Made by a program: the position numbers and the translations under genes
NCBI RefSeq assembly: GCF_947507565.1
Contig: NC_089179.1
Coordinates: 248,001 to 312,000, forward strand
DNA from: Oscarella lobularis
Lineage: Eukaryota; Porifera; Homoscleromorpha; Homosclerophorida; Oscarellidae
Reading direction: 5' to 3'
Length of the DNA stretch: 64,000 nt
Shown here: positions 10,867 through 19,916 of the stretch, one piece after another
How the letters are laid out: each line of letters opens with the position of its first letter
Numbering within the stretch: position 1 is the first letter of the stretch
The notes under the pieces: model-generated
Database searches by the model: none
The model's input: only the letters and a program-made list of their open reading frames with translations
What the model was told of the DNA's origin: nothing

Positions 10867-13319
10867 ATGTTGGGCTTCGTTCGTCGGACGACGAAAACGG
10901 TCAGCAAGAAACCAATTTCTGCACTTCAAAAGCTTAGATTACACTTTCTAGTCTTCTCGGATATGTTCAGTCAACTCTCTTTGCTATTCGATTTGGAGGA
11001 ACGAAGCCGTTTCTAGTTCCAATCCGGACGATAGCGATTTTATCCAGGAGAGCGTCGTTCCGACGTTCCACTTCCAAGCGAGCCTTCCTCGCCTTCCCAT
11101 TCCTCGACTCGACGACACGAAACGTCGCTTTCTGAACGCCTTCGAACCGATCGCGTCGTCGAACGAAGAATACGAGTCCGCGACGAAGGCAATCGACGAA
11201 TTCGTGGCAAACGAAGGCCGACGTCTTCACGACGAACTCGTCGAACTGAACCAGGACAATTACTCTACGCGTAACAAACCCGAACTGTTTTCTCTATATA
11301 GTCTAGACTACTCTCCTCTAGCTCGTAGACTAGATGCGTATTACACGGATCGTCGATCGCTTGTGCTGACTAGCAATGCAGCTATGGTCTTTGAAGACGA
11401 TCCTCGTCCCGAATATAACGAACAGGTAACAGTAGATCTATGAGTAGATTGTGACAGGACTCGGAGATATTACTTAGGAATCGTCTGTCTATTGCCTGAT
11501 TCTTTTTCTTACTTCGTAGCTCGTTCGTGCTGCAATTTTGCTTCGGTCGAGTCTACGCTTTATGAATTCTGTTCGCAAGAATGTGCTCGAGCCTACGATG
11601 TTTCACGCGCATCCAGAGAATAGCAATACTCCGTTTTTTAAGAATTTTGTTAGGTACAGTACTTTCGTTGGTTTTGCGATTTATCGTAGAGTTCTACGGT
11701 GCTGTGCTCTTAGCTGCGTTCCGTCCAAGTTGTCGTGGTATCCCGCCCATTTTCTAAAGGCAACTCCTCTTGACATGTCACAGTTCAAGCAAATGTTCAA
11801 TTCATCACGAATTCCGCAGCTTGGGAGAGACGATTTCGTTACGTACGATCAAGCAAAACACATCATTGTAACGAGTAAAGGAAGTCTCTACGTATTTGAC
11901 GTCATCAAAAACAATGGTTAGTTCCTCGTAGTGTGTGGGTATTGGTGGTATATTTATTCAGTTTCTCAGGAAGTCTGGCTTTGACATCAGATATTTATCG
12001 TCAATTGGCATTGATCTCCGCTCACAATCCGCCAGCGTCCGTTCCACCTGTGAGCGTGCTCACAAGCGAAGAACGAGACACGTGGACCGTCGCAAGAAAG
12101 CAACTGAAAGCAGCAAATGAAGATTCATTGAAACTTATTGAATCAGCCATCCTGTGCCTGTGCCTTGACGACGATGACACAGATAATTTGAATGACGCAA
12201 TGCGCAACTTCCTTCACGGAAATGGACAGAACAGGCAGATAAGAACCGCACTTCTTTTTCGTAATCTAATAGTTTTATTAGGTGGTTTGACAAGTCCATG
12301 CAATTGGTCATCAACAAACGCGGACTCGCGGCCATTCACTTCGGAATGTCCTGGGCCAATGGACTAACAATATGGCGCTACATGGATGACGTATACAGAG
12401 ACTCGCTTCAATCGTCATTTATGCCAGATTCGAAAACAATTGACAGTGGAAACCCAGCGTTTCGAATTGAATTCAAATTGGATTCTGAACTGCTGGGAAA
12501 AATTGAGGTGGCAAAGAATCGATTCGAAAAGAGAATTGCTGATTTGAGTGTTCGCCACGTTAAATGTGAGAAGTTTGGGAGGAATTTGATCAAGGCAAAA
12601 AAGCACCACGGTGATGCACTTTCACATCTAGCTATGCTGGTACCTGCTATCATCTTTGTAGTTAAATGTGGTACAGTACACGCATTTTTTTAGGCGGCTT
12701 ATTACAATGCGTTTGGATGCTTTCCTTCTGCAGCTGGGCACTGTTCGACTGCCGGTTTTAAGAGCGGTAGAACGGAATTGGTACGATCACTTACTAGGGA
12801 AATGGGAGCTGTTATCAAGGCTCTTTGGTCTGGAGACGAACGTCAATTGGGCGATCTTGTCAAGAAAGCGTCGCTCAAGCACGTTTTTCTGATACGAGAA
12901 GCACGTAGAGGTGAAGTGTGTTCATACCTACTTAGGAACGGCCTTCGTTAGAGAGGTGCTGTGTTCAATTCACGTTCTTTCTGCTAGGAGAGGGATTGGA
13001 TCGGCATCTGAAAGGATTGATGGATCTCGCTGAAAAAAGAGGTTCTTTGCCTGAATTTTTCCAGCATTATGAAAAGCTATATCAATGGGCTTTGCGTATG
13101 AGCACAGTTTCGGCAACTGTCTCTTTGCAGTTCGGAACTTGGGGTCCTCCTGTGACTCCTAAAGGTGTGCCCATGACTGCCAGTGTGGCATACACTTTGA
13201 AAGAAGACCGGCTTGAATTTGTAGTTACCACTCTCTCAGCGAGAGATTCTGCTGAATACGTCAATCACCTTGAACGGGCGCTTGACGCTATTTACAAAAT
13301 GCTGATTTTTGATAGGTAG
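10867..13319 (+). CDS. CPT2-like carnitine acyltransferase paralogue, catalytic His replaced by Met
   Basis: This is a choline/carnitine acyltransferase-family protein closest to mitochondrial carnitine palmitoyltransferase 2 and to its tandem neighbour. A short first exon (MLGFVRRTTKT, 10867) joins a second exon starting about 10951, giving a basic, Ser-rich presequence that suits import into mitochondria. Family landmarks follow: QESVVPTFHFQASLPRLPIP, LSWYPAHFL, LDMSQFKQMF, LTSEERDTW, LCLDDDD, NRWFDKS, CSTAGFKSGRTE. The active-site block reads AIHFGMSWANG, where CPT2 enzymes have HFEHSWGDG. The catalytic His is Met here (codon 12346-12348). The late substrate-site block (STSTL...GGFAPV...GFGVGY in active enzymes) is also eroded, reading MSTVS and GTWGPPVTPKG. 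The frame is nevertheless open through all exons, so this looks like an expressed pseudoenzyme rather than a decayed pseudogene; expression is inference. The stop is 44 bp before the next gene. Confidence 0.88.
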
Positions 13320-13363
13320 GATTTATGGATCATGTGTTTTTTGACCACACCCGGATAGTCGCC

Positions 13364-15807
13364 ATGCGATGTTGTGTTCGTCCTGCGAAAGCGGTCAGTA
13401 AGAAACGATTTTGGACATCGCATCTAATTCATTTGTCGTCTAGAAGTCTTATTGGAAGCCCGTCTCTTCCGTTCTCTCGTCCGTTCGCTCTTCGAGGTGA
13501 ATTCAACGATTTCGGGGGGGGGCCCCAATCATGAATGCGTACCAATTTCCTTCCACCAGCAGCTCGTCGACGACCAATCCGGACGATAGCGATCTTATCC
13601 AAGAGAGCATCGTGCCGACGTTTCACTTCCAAGCGAGCCTTCCTCGCCTGCCCATTCCTCGACTCGCCGAAACGAAACGTCGTTATCTGAACGCCTTCGA
13701 ACCGATCGCATCGTCGAACGAGGAGCACGCGTCGGCGACGAAAGCGATCGACGACTTCGCATCGAACGAGGGCCAACGTCTGCACGAGGAACTCGTCGAA
13801 CGCGACAAGGCGAACAAACATACGAATTTCATTACGGGTGAGAGCGATAGACTTTGGCGGAGTTTTTCCGAATCGAAGTCTTTTCTTTTTTTTATAGGGC
13901 CTTGGTCTAGTATGTACTTGCGTGATCGTCGTTCTATTATGCTGAATCACAATCCTTTTCTACTCATGCAGGATGATTCTCGTCCAGAGTTTCGTGACCA
14001 GGTATTGTTGAACTCTCGGGTATCTCTTTCTCTATTTTTTGTATATAGCTTGTTCGTGCCGCCGTTCTGATTCGATCGAGTCTACGCTTTATGAATTCCC
14101 TTCGCAAGAGCGTTCTGGAGCCGGACGTTTTTCACACTCAGCCGGACAAAAGCACTACTCCATTTTTTCAAAATTTCATTAGGTAAGGTAATCCGCGAAA
14201 TTATGAACATAGTCTCATTTTTTATGTGTAGTCGAGTTCCCAGCAGTCTTTCCTGGTATCCTGCTTATTTTCTGTCGGCCTTTCCTCTGGACATGTCCCA
14301 GTACAAAAACCTCTTCTCTTCAACGAGAATTCCACAGCTCGGTCGAGACGTGCTTGTAGCGGATGAGCAGGCAAAACACATTGTTGTGCTAAAAGGAGGC
14401 CACTTCTACGCATTTGACGTCATCAAAACCAACGGTACACACAGTATATAAGCAGTGTCAATACCTATTTTTTTCTTTTTTCGTGTAGGAACGTTGGCTT
14501 CGACGTCAGATATTTATAATCAATTGAAATCGATTTCGGAGGATCGTGCGCCTCCCGCTGTCCCCGTGAGCGTGCTGACGAGCGAGGAACGCGACACGTG
14601 GGCCGTCGCGCGAAGCGAACTCGAAGCGACGAACAAAGAGACGCTCAATCAGATCGATTCCGCTATTTTGCTACTGTGTCTCGACGACGACAACGTCGAC
14701 AAATTCGAAGATGCGGTGCCCAGTTTTCTTCGCGGAAACGGACAGAACAGGAAAGCGGAAAATTTAAATAATTAAAATATCAATTATTAAATTCCTTTAG
14801 ATGGTTTGATAAGTCGTTTCAATTGATACTTGATAAGAGCGGTCAAGCCGCCATTCACTTCGAGCATGCCTGGGGCGACGGCATCTCGATTTTGCGCTAC
14901 GTCAACGACATGTACAAGGACTCGCTTCAGTCCACGTTCAGTCCAACGTCAATTAGAGGAGGAGAAAGTGGAGAAGTGCGTCGTCTCGACTTCAAATTAG
15001 ATTCGGAAGTGCGCGTGGCGATTGAGAAAGCAAAGAAACGATTCGATGAAAGGGTCGCCCAGTTGAGCGTTCATCATATACAGTACGAAAAATTCGGCAA
15101 GAAATTTATTAAGTCGAAAAAACAGAACGCCGATGCAATTCTTCAACTAACATTGCAGGTGACGTCGAGCACTGATATTTAAATATCTGTTTGCGCTCTA
15201 CTGTTTTTTGTCTTAGGCTGCGTTTTATGCTCAGTATGGCTTTATTCCCTCTACGTATGAGTCGTGCTCGACGGCGGCGTTCAAGCACGGTCGAACGGAG
15301 ACGGTTCGATCGGCAACTATGGAAACGGCTGCCTTTATCAAAGCCATTCAGTCTGGAAACAAAAGCCAATTGGCCGAGCTTCTGACTAAAGTTTCCGCCA
15401 AGCATAGTACGCTGACTGGGGAAGCTCAGAAAGGTTTTTTTTTGAGAGGGCATGTCTTTGAAGGCAATGACGTTTTTTTTGAAGGTCAAGGGTTTGATCG
15501 GCATTTGTTTGCCTTGAAGTGTCTGGCCGAAGAGAAGGGCTTGACGCCGGAATTTTTTCAGCATCCGTCGTATCTGAAGATGGGGCACATCATTTTGTCG
15601 ACAAGCACTCTTCCACCGGCCGAAGCTCTCGTGTTTGGAGGGTTTGCTCCTGTAACCCCCGACGGTCTGGGAGTGGGCTACGGTGGAAGAGATGATGTTC
15701 TTGGATATGGAGTGACAGCGTATCCAACGAGAGATCCTTTTGAGTATCTCAAGAACGTTGAGAAAACTCTAGATGTGATCTATGATGTATTGAAGTCAAT
15801 TGCGTAA
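13364..15807 (+). CDS. CPT2: Carnitine O-palmitoyltransferase 2, mitochondrial
   Basis: CPT2 on the inner mitochondrial membrane converts acylcarnitine and CoA to acyl-CoA for beta-oxidation. The start at 13364 (MRCCVRPAKA) is the positional equivalent of exon 1 in the upstream paralogue. The intron after it also begins GTCAG, and a second short intron then leads into SSSTTNPDDSD. This start gives a basic mitochondrial presequence, whereas the ATG at 13531 lies inside the second intron. Key sites are intact: HFEHAWGDG with the catalytic His at 14865-14867, CSTAAFKHGRTET, STSTLPP, and GGFAPVTPDGLGVGY. The protein ends LKSIA at 15807. Compared with the upstream copy the whole active site is conserved, so this copy probably carries the enzymatic function. 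Confidence 0.94.
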
Positions 15808-15819
15808 GTCACACAGTGA

Positions 15820-15930
15820 CGTAAATGTCCGATTGTCTTGTGCATTTCTGATTGTATCGCTGTAGATGAAAAGATCACATTTGACGTCACTTCATCGCGT
15901 CACTTCACACGTCACATCTTCACGTGATCG
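15820..15930. promoter_or_regulatory. Cluster of CRE-like TGACG motifs and an E-box
   Basis: A full palindromic TGACGTCA lies at 15882-15889, with further TGACGT/CGTCA half-sites around 15813, 15898 and 15911, and TCACGTGA at 15920-15927. Such motifs bind bZIP (CREB/ATF) and bHLH factors in animals. No gene start has been tied to the cluster, so its role is unknown. Confidence 0.3.
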
Positions 15931-16064
15931 CAACGCCCGGAGAGAGCTCTTTCGTCGATAGGCGAGGCTTCTACAGCAACAAGGCACGCTCGAAACATCT
16001 CGTTTTCTCTTCAAGTGATCGCGCACGTTTTTTCAGCAGGCGATATCGGCGTTGCGCAGATGAG

Positions 16065-16295
16065 CAGCCTTTGCGAAAATATCTTCGCTTGCATCGAAGA
16101 CGAGCGGAGAGGTGGATATCTCAGTAAGCGTCTTTGCGTAGTTTTTCGTTCGTTTTGCAGCCTGGGGCCCGTGTTCCCTCGCACGTGGCCCCCGCGCTCC
16201 TCTCGCATGATCGGCCTTGGGAAAAATCTATTCGCTTGCATCGTGGACGAGCAGAGAGGTAGGCATCTTCGCGTAGTTTTTTTCTCACGACGTCC
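16065..16295 (+). repeat. Imperfect direct repeat of an exon-like segment
   Basis: Two segments about 145 bp apart (from 16065 and from 16210) share the core TTCGCTTGCATCG, then GACGAGC and AGAGAGGT, then GCGTAGTTTTT further on. In one frame they read ENIFACIEDERRG and KNLFACIVDEQRG, each followed by a GT donor-like site. They could be duplicated alternative first exons or repeat debris. Confidence 0.45.
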
Positions 16296-16813
16296 CGGGG
16301 GCCCCCTTTTCCCTCGCGCGCGACACGATTTCATCAACTCCTCACTTGTGTGGGATAGCTGATGTGTTTTAGACTGGAGTTGCTAGCAAGCATAGCTCTC
16401 ATATATGGCGGAAATTGTCTGCAAATCCAATCAAAGAATCGGAGGGTGGAACAGAAGTGAAGACAAACTGAGGGAGAGTAGAACTTTCTTTTTGGCATGT
16501 TTTGCATGAAAGTAGAAGTAGGTGCACGCAGCTTTTGATCTCCAGGGTATGGAGACAAAAGCAGATTCGGAACTCGCGCGCGCGTACGTATGCCATTCCA
16601 CGCGCGCGAGACGCCGACATGCGTTGGATGCAGGCGACGTAAAAACGCGTGCGCGGGTTCTGAAGGCCAGGCAAATGCGCGTTAGGTATAAGCCGAGCAA
16701 AAGTAGGGGAAACTATGTTCAAAATTTTATTGAAAATACTAAAAACGCCTATACTCTGTGCTTTTCGCCGGCGCTTCAGTTGTAGCATCTCGTCTGTCGT
16801 CTTCATCAGAAAT

Positions 16814-16843
16814 GTGTGCCTGTAGGGCTGCATACAGGCACAC
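16814..16843. repeat. Hairpin, 11-bp perfect arms, 8-nt loop
   Basis: Arms GTGTGCCTGTA (16814-16824) and TACAGGCACAC (16833-16843) are exact reverse complements. I see no U-run typical of a transcript end. It could be a structured element inside mobile-element debris. Confidence 0.7.
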
Positions 16844-17353
16844 TTGCTGTAGGCATCATTCTCCCAAAGAGACTACCAATGAAGAAGGTAGCATCCAACG
16901 GGAGATACACGCCATAGATTGGGCAGTTTTCTGCTCGGGGCCGCACAACCACTTCAGCAGTTGATATAGGCCTGCCCAGGAGTCGGCGGCAGTTTAGACG
17001 TTATGGCCTCATACCACCGGAGGCATACAAGCAGTTTGAGGGATTGCACCTTATAATTAAGTTGCAAATCCCGCGGCCCCGCAACATGGGCCGGACCCGT
17101 CTTGCTGAGGACGTTGGGACCGCGGTCAACCTCTTCGTCTCCTTCTGCTTGATAAACAAAGGAGAAAATGAGTTGGAGGCCCCATGCAGCGCAATTGGAA
17201 CGACCATCACCTTTCTTCGTTGCCGTTGCAGTATTCGGTCACGCGTCAATATCGATATCTACAAAAAAATACCAAAATGTATCGTTTGAAGACAATTTGA
17301 TAAGACGAGGTCAAACAGACAACACATCCCCACAGTTTTATAAAGAAAAATTA

Positions 17354-17425
17354 GAAATCGGAGAGGTAGCACAAATTCACCAAAACCATGAGCTATAGCT
17401 CATGGTTTGCTCAGCCGCCGATTTC
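17354..17425. repeat. Perfect 26-bp palindrome inside a longer inverted repeat
   Basis: 17383-17408 is a perfect palindrome whose half-site is AAACCATGAGCTA. An outer pair, GAAATCGG (17354-17361) and CCGATTTC (17418-17425), extends the symmetry, with unequal spacers. This resembles the fold-back end of a small DNA transposon, but I found no target-site duplication. Confidence 0.7.
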
Positions 17426-17768
17426 AAATCTTACGGCACCAAACTATTGAGCTATCGTTCTAAACGCTTCGCGTCGTCAGATCTGCACTAGATAACGAAT
17501 TCGTGGCAAAAACGCCGCTCGAAATTTGGGAGCGGAGCGAAAGCCGTCCCTATATCGAAGAATGCGGTGTTCCGAGACCTCGCAACGGCGATAAGGAAGC
17601 GAGAACGTACCTCGGTGCTTTGGGACTAAACGAAGAGCGTCTTACTTGGGATATTCCGTTCCTTTTGCGCCGAACGTTAGAGACATGCGTGGCCACGTGC
17701 TTGATATAGCGCGCTCTACTCTGGAAAAAATAAAACTAAATATTTATATCTCAGTCATTAGCAAAAAA

Positions 17769-19006
17769 TTAGCTACTTTGTATCACACCCCCGCCAAGAC
17801 ATGTATTCCCCGAGTAAAACACAGCAAATTGACCCGGAGTAACAGCCCAAACTGGTTCTAAGGTGGAGACCAAAAACTGGCCATTACCAATTTCTTTCAC
17901 ACTACATTGCACTAGAGGAGCCCCATGTCGTACCCTCACTTCACAGTCGGATACACGCAGTCCTTCGACTGACTGCCAATAAACAGGCCCCACGGTAAAT
18001 ACGTCTCTATGTAGTGTGGGATGATTTCGCCCAGGTGCAACGACCAGATGATTTTCCTCTAATTTTTTGTCCACAACATAATGAGCGCTCTTTAGCCCAG
18101 CAATGCGAGCTCGTTGTCCAATCGTGTAGTAGAACAAGCCAGAATGTTGGGCGAGAATACGCCCACTTTCATCGACCACGTGCCCCGGCTTCTCATCCAG
18201 ATAATTACTAATAAAATTTGAGAATTTTCTTCGTCCAACAAAGCACAATCCCATGCTCTCGCGCTGTCGCGCTACCCACTCTAGCCCAATGCGTCGCGCA
18301 AGATCCTTGACATCCGACTTGAACATCATTCCGAGAGGAAAATCGACATTCGCAAACGCGGATGTGGGCACGGTCGCGAGAAAATAGCTTTGGTCCTTCG
18401 TTTGGTCGCGAGCGGCGAGAAGCTTAGGCATAGAGGTGGTCGTTCTGTCAAGTCGAGCGTAATGTCCCGTTGCTAGGCGACTATAGCCGGCATTTTTTAA
18501 TTCAGTCAAAAAGGATCCAAATTTGATGTGACGATTGCATAGTACATCGGGATTGGGTGTCAAACCGAGTTCACATTGGGAGAGAAACGTTCTGAATCGT
18601 TGGAGAAGGATATATCATAAACCCTGTCTACTCCTATTTCCCCCTAGCGATGTTTTTGGGTGTATGTGTGTATTTTCTTACTCGAAGACTTCGTTCCAGT
18701 AGTCTTTGACGAGACGAATTCGCTTGGAGGCGATTCCCAAGTGTTTGCATATCGCTTTCACCTTAGCGTAGTCGTCTTCGGCTGTGCATTGACCCGATTC
18801 TTCGCGTTCGTCCCAGTTCTCCATAAATACGCCGGTTACGTTGAATCCTTGAAGGAAAATTGAGGCGAAAGCGCCACACGTAGGGAAGCCTTACCGCGAG
18901 ACAGCATCAAGTAGGCTGCGACGGTAGAATCCACGCCGCCCGACATCGCAACGGCGACAGATTGCTCGGCAGACGCTCGCAACGACGAAAGGCGTCGCAA
19001 GGCCAT
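17769..19006 (-). CDS. TRMU: Mitochondrial tRNA-specific 2-thiouridylase
   Basis: TRMU (MTU1/MnmA) uses ATP and sulfur to form 2-thiouridine at the wobble base of mitochondrial tRNAs for Lys, Glu and Gln. The start at 19006 gives MALRRLSSLRASAEQ, a basic presequence, running directly into the PP-loop SGGVDST. Later exons carry GVFMENWD-type sequence, MTPNPDVLCNRHIKF with the catalytic Cys, ATGHYAR, DQSYFL, RESMGLCFVG with the second catalytic Cys, YTIGQR, and the C-terminal beta-barrel ending GQFAVFYSGNTCLGGG. Length and motif order match the family. It is divergent from the small gene starting at 19134, with 127 bp between start codons, so the two probably share a promoter. Confidence 0.93.
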
Positions 19007-19133
19007 TATCTAAAGCCACGTGAATCTGCTTGATGACGTCACCATACTAACCCGATTGTTCTCGTTGTCGTCGAATATGCCTTGGTGCGTCAGTAGGTGG
19101 CATGCTCCTCTCCAAGCGTGCTCTCGCCCGTCA

Positions 19134-19793
19134 ATGTGGTGCTTTGGCGAAAGAAATCTGCGCAGAATGGTCGAGACGTAAGAAAATGAACAAGTTGCAG
19201 CGCGGCGTCCGTTCACCTAGACTTACGTGTTCTAGCTGGCACATGGACGTCTCCCCAAATGAAGCTTTTGATAAAATAGTAGAGGCGGCCAAAAAGCTAT
19301 CCCAAGAGCAACACGAACTGTTCGAAGACGCCGAAGTGTCTAAGGTAATGAAGGAAGACTGCTTCGCCTCACGCCCTATATAACGTAATTAACTAGGAAA
19401 ACAAAGACGAGCTCTTTCTCCAAATATTCAGCTATACACCCAAATGCCAATACCTGGATGTCGTCGAACTGCATTTGCATCCCGGTCAGGAAAGCGGAAC
19501 GCGAGTGGAGGTAAACTCCCGTAGAAATCGAATAGACGCATCTCTTATCCCTTGGGGGGAAAGGCCATATCGTTTTCCTCCGGCTTTTGGCCGGCCTGGT
19601 TCCCCTGTGGACCTATTTGGAATATGGTATGTACAATTTTCACCTTCGCTGCAAATACCTTCTTTAGACTGTCTTCTAGTTGTGTTGCTGGATACCGTTC
19701 ACAGATGGCGATTTGAACAAGAAGAGACTCGAAGCGTTGAGGGAAGCGATCACAGTGCCAGTGACTTCAACGGATAATCTCAGTAAATGCTGA
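19134..19793 (+). CDS. Small uncharacterised protein, conserved-looking, possible frame break
   Basis: I do not recognise a named protein. The pattern recalls small DUF1499-like proteins, but weakly. The start at 19134 (MWCFGERNLRRMVE) splices into WHMDVSPNEAFDKI. The next exon from 19397 reads ELFLQIFSYT and LDVVELHLHPG. Downstream the natural continuation, SFSSGFWPAWFPCGPIWNM, lies in another frame. It splices into LCCWIPFTDGDLNKKRLEAL, which continues to the TGA at 19791-19793. Between about 19530 and 19560 the frame changes with no credible intron. A run of six G near 19555 would restore frame if it had one more base, so a sequencing slip or a real frameshift is possible. It is convergent with FRAS1, whose stop is 124 bp away. 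Confidence 0.55.
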
Positions 19794-19916
19794 TATCCAA
19801 ATCTGGGAGAATAGCACGGCATGCATTCTGGCTCTACAGATAGTAGAAAAGTTAAATATAGGTGTGACCAAAAAACGGTGGATACCCTCCCTACGTGGTG
19901 TACATGCTTGCCTATA

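Larger units (their letters stand above)
15808..17768. other. Long intergenic region with repeats and palindromes, no gene supported
   Basis: No recognisable coding homology was seen on either strand. The region holds a cluster of TGACG/CGTCA motifs (15820-15925), two diverged copies of an exon-like segment (about 16065-16295), a GC-rich alternating CG stretch (16568-16660), a hairpin (16814-16843) and a perfect 26-bp palindrome (17383-17408). It is probably mobile-element debris plus flanking regulatory DNA; that is inference. Confidence 0.5.

Noticed and set aside
13531-13560. ATG at 13531 as the start of the second CPT2
   Set aside because: It lies inside a short intron by the splice model, and the paralogue supports an earlier first exon with a mitochondrial presequence at 13364.
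17001-17249. Arg-rich frame in the intergenic region as a possible retroelement fragment
   Set aside because: No reverse transcriptase or integrase motif could be recognised on either strand.
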